Below, in pieces: positions 53,101-59,100 of a stretch of DNA of 64,000 nucleotides; the stretch's first letter is position 1, and each line of letters opens with the position of its first letter. This DNA comes from Enoplolaimus lenunculus (taxonomy: Eukaryota; Nematoda; Enoplea; Enoplida; Thoracostomopsidae). The stretch spans positions 90,001-154,000 of the forward strand of contig JASANG010002100.1 of the NCBI GenBank assembly GCA_030248215.1, in the 5' to 3' direction. The notes under the pieces were generated by a model that was given only the letters and a program-made list of their open reading frames with translations, was not told the DNA's origin and ran no database searches. A program made the translations under genes and the position numbers.

Positions 53101-56100
53101 TGTAGTCCCACAGAAAAACGTTCCGCCCCTGATCTTTACATGGGCCAATATTTTTATCTACACTTTACTGGCAGTTAATTATTGCTAATCTTATGTTACA
53201 CTTAGCCAGTTCTTCGTAGGCAAACGCTAGTTACTCTGTTTAAAGATAACTGTAAAAACTAAACCGATAAAAGTTTCATTCATTTTCATACCTGGTCGTA
53301 TCAAATATGCTTTGGTGGTCATATAATATCGTTCAAAATATAGCAATATATATGTCAAAAGAATCTGAATAAAGAATATTAACACAAAGCTAAATATGGA
53401 TTATACGTCATCTGAATCCGCATTCTGATATTAACTTCGTCTATCATAATTAAACTTGAAATAGTGAAATCTAAAAGACATATAGAGCTTCAACATTTAC
53501 AATAGTCCCATATTGGACGCTATTCACTTTTCTGCTATAAGTTGAACACACTATTAAAACGTTGTATTTAGCATTTCAATTTCAACAGGGTATAACAGTT
53601 AATTTTTTGTCAAATTGACTGCCATTTCTGGACGGCAGGATGGAATCGGAATTCCGGTTCCGGCAATTTTTGACCTTCCGGTTCGGGGTATGGTAAATGT
53701 TTACCGGAATTAATAATTCCAGTATTAAATTTTGGTCAGTGAAAATTAAGATGTTTTACTAAAAATGACCATAAAAATAGTAATTTCATTCGAATAGTAT
53801 ATAAACCTCGACAATCGCCGACAATAAACCATCGAAGGTAGATTTGGCATCGGTGGACGGTGAAAATCTAAAATACAGCAGATAAAGTGAATACCTATCT
53901 CCAACTAAGGTTATTTCACCAATAATATTGCAAAAAAATTAAAGCGAATTTTTCGGTGGAATCTAAAATACAGCAGATAAAGTGAATACCTATCTCCAAC
54001 TAGGGTTATTTCACCAATAATATTCCAAAAAAGAAAATTAAAGCGAATGTTTCGGTGGCATGTATTTTTCATTTCCCAATTCCGGTTCCGTTTCCGGTAA
54101 TTTTTTCAAAACCGATTCCTATAAATTATAATTCCGGTTGCACCCTGTTGGACGGCGATATTTTCAATTTCACTTGCGCCGCTCACAAAGTAAATTTTAC
54201 TTCGAATCTACGCTGCACATTGTTTTTACCGTATCCGGTCGAGTCAATAATCAAACCATAATAAATGCCACCGACAGGTTAGCAAAACTTGTATCCACTT
54301 TATTATTTTCTGAAACCCATTCGCACACTGCCGTGCCACAGCCAAAGGATTTGATGTCGGGACAGGTTCGCTTAATGCCGACAAAAATCGTTTACTTCTG
54401 AAAGTTATTTTACAGCGCGTAAAAGTGTGTTTTAGTGTCTCTATAAATTTCGGGGACATATAACCCAACTATCCACCGTCGTATACCCAGCTGGTTGGAT
54501 GCAGCACACCGCAACGCGAAATTCTGCCGACGCTCAACGCTCATGAACCCATAGAACCAATGATTGAAACAAAATCGAGAAATGGTATTTAAATAATTTG
54601 ACAAGTCTTATATCATTTTAAGCCATAGTTACGTATATATACATACGTACATACATATATACATGAATATATATAAATATACGTATATATAATATATATG
54701 TATATATATTCTACCATAATTATGAGCAAAACGGCGTGAATTGATGTGCATTATGTCTCAATTTTAGCTTCAGGTTCAGCGATTTTAGACATTATGGAGA
54801 CAACAGCTTTAAAATTAGCTAAGAGACTACGCCATGGGTATAAAACGTCCAGTTCTAGCAAGTATCAACTCAAGGGAAGTTTACCGAAATTTCTCAAAGT
54901 CAAACTGCGTTTTTCCGACTTTTGTCTTTGGGTTAGAGAAACGTTTTTCGTTGTGCACACAAAAATCACGAAACCTTCGACAATTTTATGGAACGTCACC
55001 CACAGTTGCGAAAATGCTGGCTACACCCCTGAGAACGTGTGCTGTTTCTGACGATAGTCTGTGGGTGGGAAGATTGCAAATCTACCCATCGTTATGGAGT
55101 ATTTCTCAATTGAATCCATACCTTACGGTATCGAACCAGTATTTCAGAAATCCCACTCAGATTTGAAGTACGTCTCAATTGGGCTTTTAATGACAGCCTT
55201 CGAGGTATCTGCTTTAATGATTTAAGGAACACTCACTGTAAGACTGGTGTACGTAAGTGTCGGGGTAATGTCCACTGGCGGAGGAAGCGTCTTAGAAGTA
55301 AAGACGACAAAATGATAAACTTGCCACTGTGGTAAAACTATTTCTTTTATTTTGAAAACACATATTCTTGTATACCTTAGCAATTTTCGAGCAAGTCCGT
55401 TCATCAGGGCCGTCATTAATTTAAGACTTTTCAGAGGGCTTCACTAGTTAGAAACCGAAAATTATATTTGGTTCCGTATCAGAATCGAATAGTGAAAAAT
55501 CGCGGATTTATTCAACACATAAATTAATATGCGATAGAAAATTTTAACCAGCGAAGCGAGCGAGAAGTTAGACGTAATTTTGTGTACAACTTCTTTTGGG
55601 CAAAGATACTTGCATGCTGTGGGGTTACTTGCATTTGCAAAATTACGATCTGAATTGCTGTTTGCTTCCAAAACGCGACATAACTTAGGCTTAGGTTTTT
55701 AGGCTTCGGGCAAAAATACTTGCCCGAAGTGGGGTTACTTGCATTTGGAAAATTACGATCTGAAATGCTGTTTGCTTCCAAAACGCGACATAACTTAGGC
55801 TTAGGGTTTTAGGCTTACGGTAAGGCCTGGACAAAGGTTTATAATTAGGCGTTACTTATAACATTGTAAGCTCTAAACTTAACACAAAGTACGGCTGCTG
55901 ATGTCTTTTTGTAAAAGTTAGCTAACATTGAATTAACACAACATTGACATTTACGAAAATAGCGGTATCGCGAGAAACATCCTAAAACTGCATCAGTGAT
56001 GGAAGAAACGCCCCACAAACTCCTAATTTGGACACCCGACCCTTGAGGGACCCTCATATTGACAAACTAATATGCTTTTCGCGGACCACAAAGTTATGGA

Positions 56101-59100
56101 CCAGAGAAACATTTTATTTCTACCCCATCGAATCTGTTTAGGGGCCTGAACATCCTATAACGCCTGCCCTGACTACGTGGAGTAAAGTAAACAAAACGCG
56201 CACCAAAAATAATGCATGAAACATAACGATTAACTACGCCTAACAACAACTGCTTTGGATTACTACATTAATCATGAAATATACCTCGTTTGAGTACATC
56301 AGCAGATTGCATTCGAAATGAAGTTTAAATGTCTTAAATTTAAGTTTGAACTGTAGTTGGAAAATGAAAAATAAATAAACTTTAATTAATTTTGGTTAAA
56401 TAGATTCAATGTTTAATTGAACTGATCTGACCTATGCAACAAGACCATATACAAAAACGGGTAGAGTTATATAATACTACTGCCACAAATTTATGTAAAT
56501 ACGAGTAGAAACTGACAGACTTTTGGAATAACCTGATTGATTACAGTGGTAGTCCCATAGCCAAGAGAACGGCCAGGGGAATCCTCATCCCCCTGGACAT
56601 ATTTTCGTCCCTGTAGAAAATTTTCAACCTTGCTTGTAAGTCAACGAAAACCGCGTTATGCGCATCCTGAAACCATTTTTTAGCCCCGTTAGCAAAGGTC
56701 CGCTGGCTACTGGCCGGTAAAACGGCACATAGTCTTCTTGGGTGTCACCAATAACTTAGGACGTAAAGACAATAGACCCAAATTTAGACCAGAGCGTTTG
56801 AATCGAAGCACTGAATACTACACCAAAGAAATTGCAATTACACGCACCGTTTGTAAACGTTTTTATTTGCATCGATTTGGAAATCGACCCGGTAACATTG
56901 GTACTCGAATAACCACTCACATCGACCGCTACCATTCGTTATTGCATGAAATGTCTGCTGAAGGTAAATTTCCATCAAAAGTTTGTGCGATTTCACTCCT
57001 GAGCTTGCCTAATGCAACCGTATACGCGACGGGTTATACTTGAATTTTACAGGGTCATACGCCCTGAACACAGCCAGAACAGACCAATTGAAATCTTGAA
57101 ACTCGTGAAATTTAGCGGTACAATAATATTAGCTGCTTATTAAGTTTTTTGACATTTTAAAATTAAACAACGCAAGAATCTCTATTATGGGTGCCGCTTG
57201 CGGAAGCATATTGTGTTGTCGCAAAGGTACGCCGTAGGTGAACACTATCGTTTGGTAGCGTGGCATTATTAGGGTAGTATTCGGATGTTTATAGTTGGTA
57301 AAAATTGTTTTACTACAATTTAGCAAAAAAGACTTTGGTACTTGAATAATGGGCTCTGCCATTCACCAGGGGGGTGGTGTAGAACCGACATTCTTAATAT
57401 AGAAAGGGCAGGTCGCTAATGTAGAAGCGGCATTTTACAGAGAATTCGAGTGAGCATTTTTGGTGTTTTTTTGTTGACTACTGGAATAAAAACTTCCAAA
57501 GATTCTCATTCCAATTCTCTCTTTAGAATGCTTCTACTACATTAACGATCTGTCCATTCAATGTTAAGAATATCACTTCTATATGCAAACAGTAAAATTA
57601 TGTCTTCTTAAACCAAAATCCCGGCTGCGCTCCTGCAAAACTAACCAATCCGGTTCAAATTTTGAAAAATTCAAATTTTTGTCGTTGATAATTTCTGTAG
57701 CGAAATTTGAAAATTTATCGTTCCTAAGAGAGTCGTTTATTAAATTTAACAACAGAAACGTTTGAACGGCAGTTTAAAACTATACGACCAAATCCACAAG
57801 CGAGCAATAACAACGGTAATTAGCGCGTGATGTTTTGCCGAAACCGACAAAGATGAATCAACACCAGGGGGGGGTAGCGATGCCCCCCAAGACCCAATAT
57901 TTCTATTTAAATTAAATGGTTTATTTAAAGTTGAAAATATTTAAGTTTGTCCACAGTAAACCACCTGTGTAGAATTATTGATAAAGTTTGAAATTGGTGT
58001 TTCCATTCTTTACCGTTCCTTAATGGGATAATTCCGCGAGTGAAATACCGTGATCGGCTAAGGTGGGACTCGAACCAAATTGCCCTTAAAACCAATATTT
58101 CGGCGAGAATTTAAAGTTTTATCCGCTTGTCCCAACAACACAATGAACAATGATATGATATGAGGCATACTTTCTCGCTTCGCACCGCTGATCCTAAACC
58201 AATGCTTTATACCTAATCCTAGCGAGACTGAGGCTAAACGTAAGTCTGAGCCTAAGTTTATTGATACTGAGGACTTGCCACTCTTGCTACGGATAATTTC
58301 ATCAAAATATTATACATAAATTTTTGAGGTGGGGCGTGTAGCCACGATTTTCATTCGTGATGATAAAACGGACCAGGAGACTCAGTAGGTTATCTTAAAA
58401 CCTGCAAAACTGCCTTCCTTCTTGTGTGTCCCGAAATTTTGAGGAGGAACATACGATACCCCGTATTCTCTCTTGTATACGGGTCCGTAGCCAGAGGAGC
58501 TGCAAACACCCGTGGAAATTTTTTGACGCCATTAGAAAATTTCCAACCTTGCTTATAAAACATCGAAAACCCCTCTGTGTCCGTGCTGAAAATTTTTTGA
58601 GCCCATCCCCCGAGCAAGGTAAGTTGGCTACGGGCCAGCTTGTATACATCTCTGACAAATATTACACCAGCCAAAAGCTAAAATTTAATATTTCAACATT
58701 GTCATTTTCATGGTAATAAGAAACTTTTTGACCAAAACCGGCACCTTTGCCCGGAAAACGACTCTTGGTTCGAACTCAGGCTGGACATACTCACAGAATG
58801 CCAAAGCAACGCTTGGAAAATAAAACTTTAACAATAACGTTTCTAAACAATTGAAATTGGGCGGCCTGGGTTCCCCGTCAATTTTAAAACAGTCCCACAC
58901 CCAATCGTGCCCCCCTCTGAAGCTCGACATCCCGGTTGACATTTCCTGTACTCATCTATTGCTAGCTATGTATTTGTGTGGACATAGAAACGTATGAACT
59001 GAAGTTAAAAACTCTACTCAGGTCTTAAGTTTCAAAGAAGCCTAAAAAATGCTTTTCTACATGGAATCGGTTTAGAAAGAAAAGAACAGTAAATGTATTT

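Noticed and set aside
56738-57043. 101-residue plus-strand frame as a host gene
   Set aside because: No recognisable similarity, no splice or polyA context; kept only as unassigned sequence.
58040-58085. tRNA 3' half on the minus strand (GGTTCGAGTCCCACC)
   Set aside because: B-box-like only; no A box or pairing acceptor stem at the right distance.
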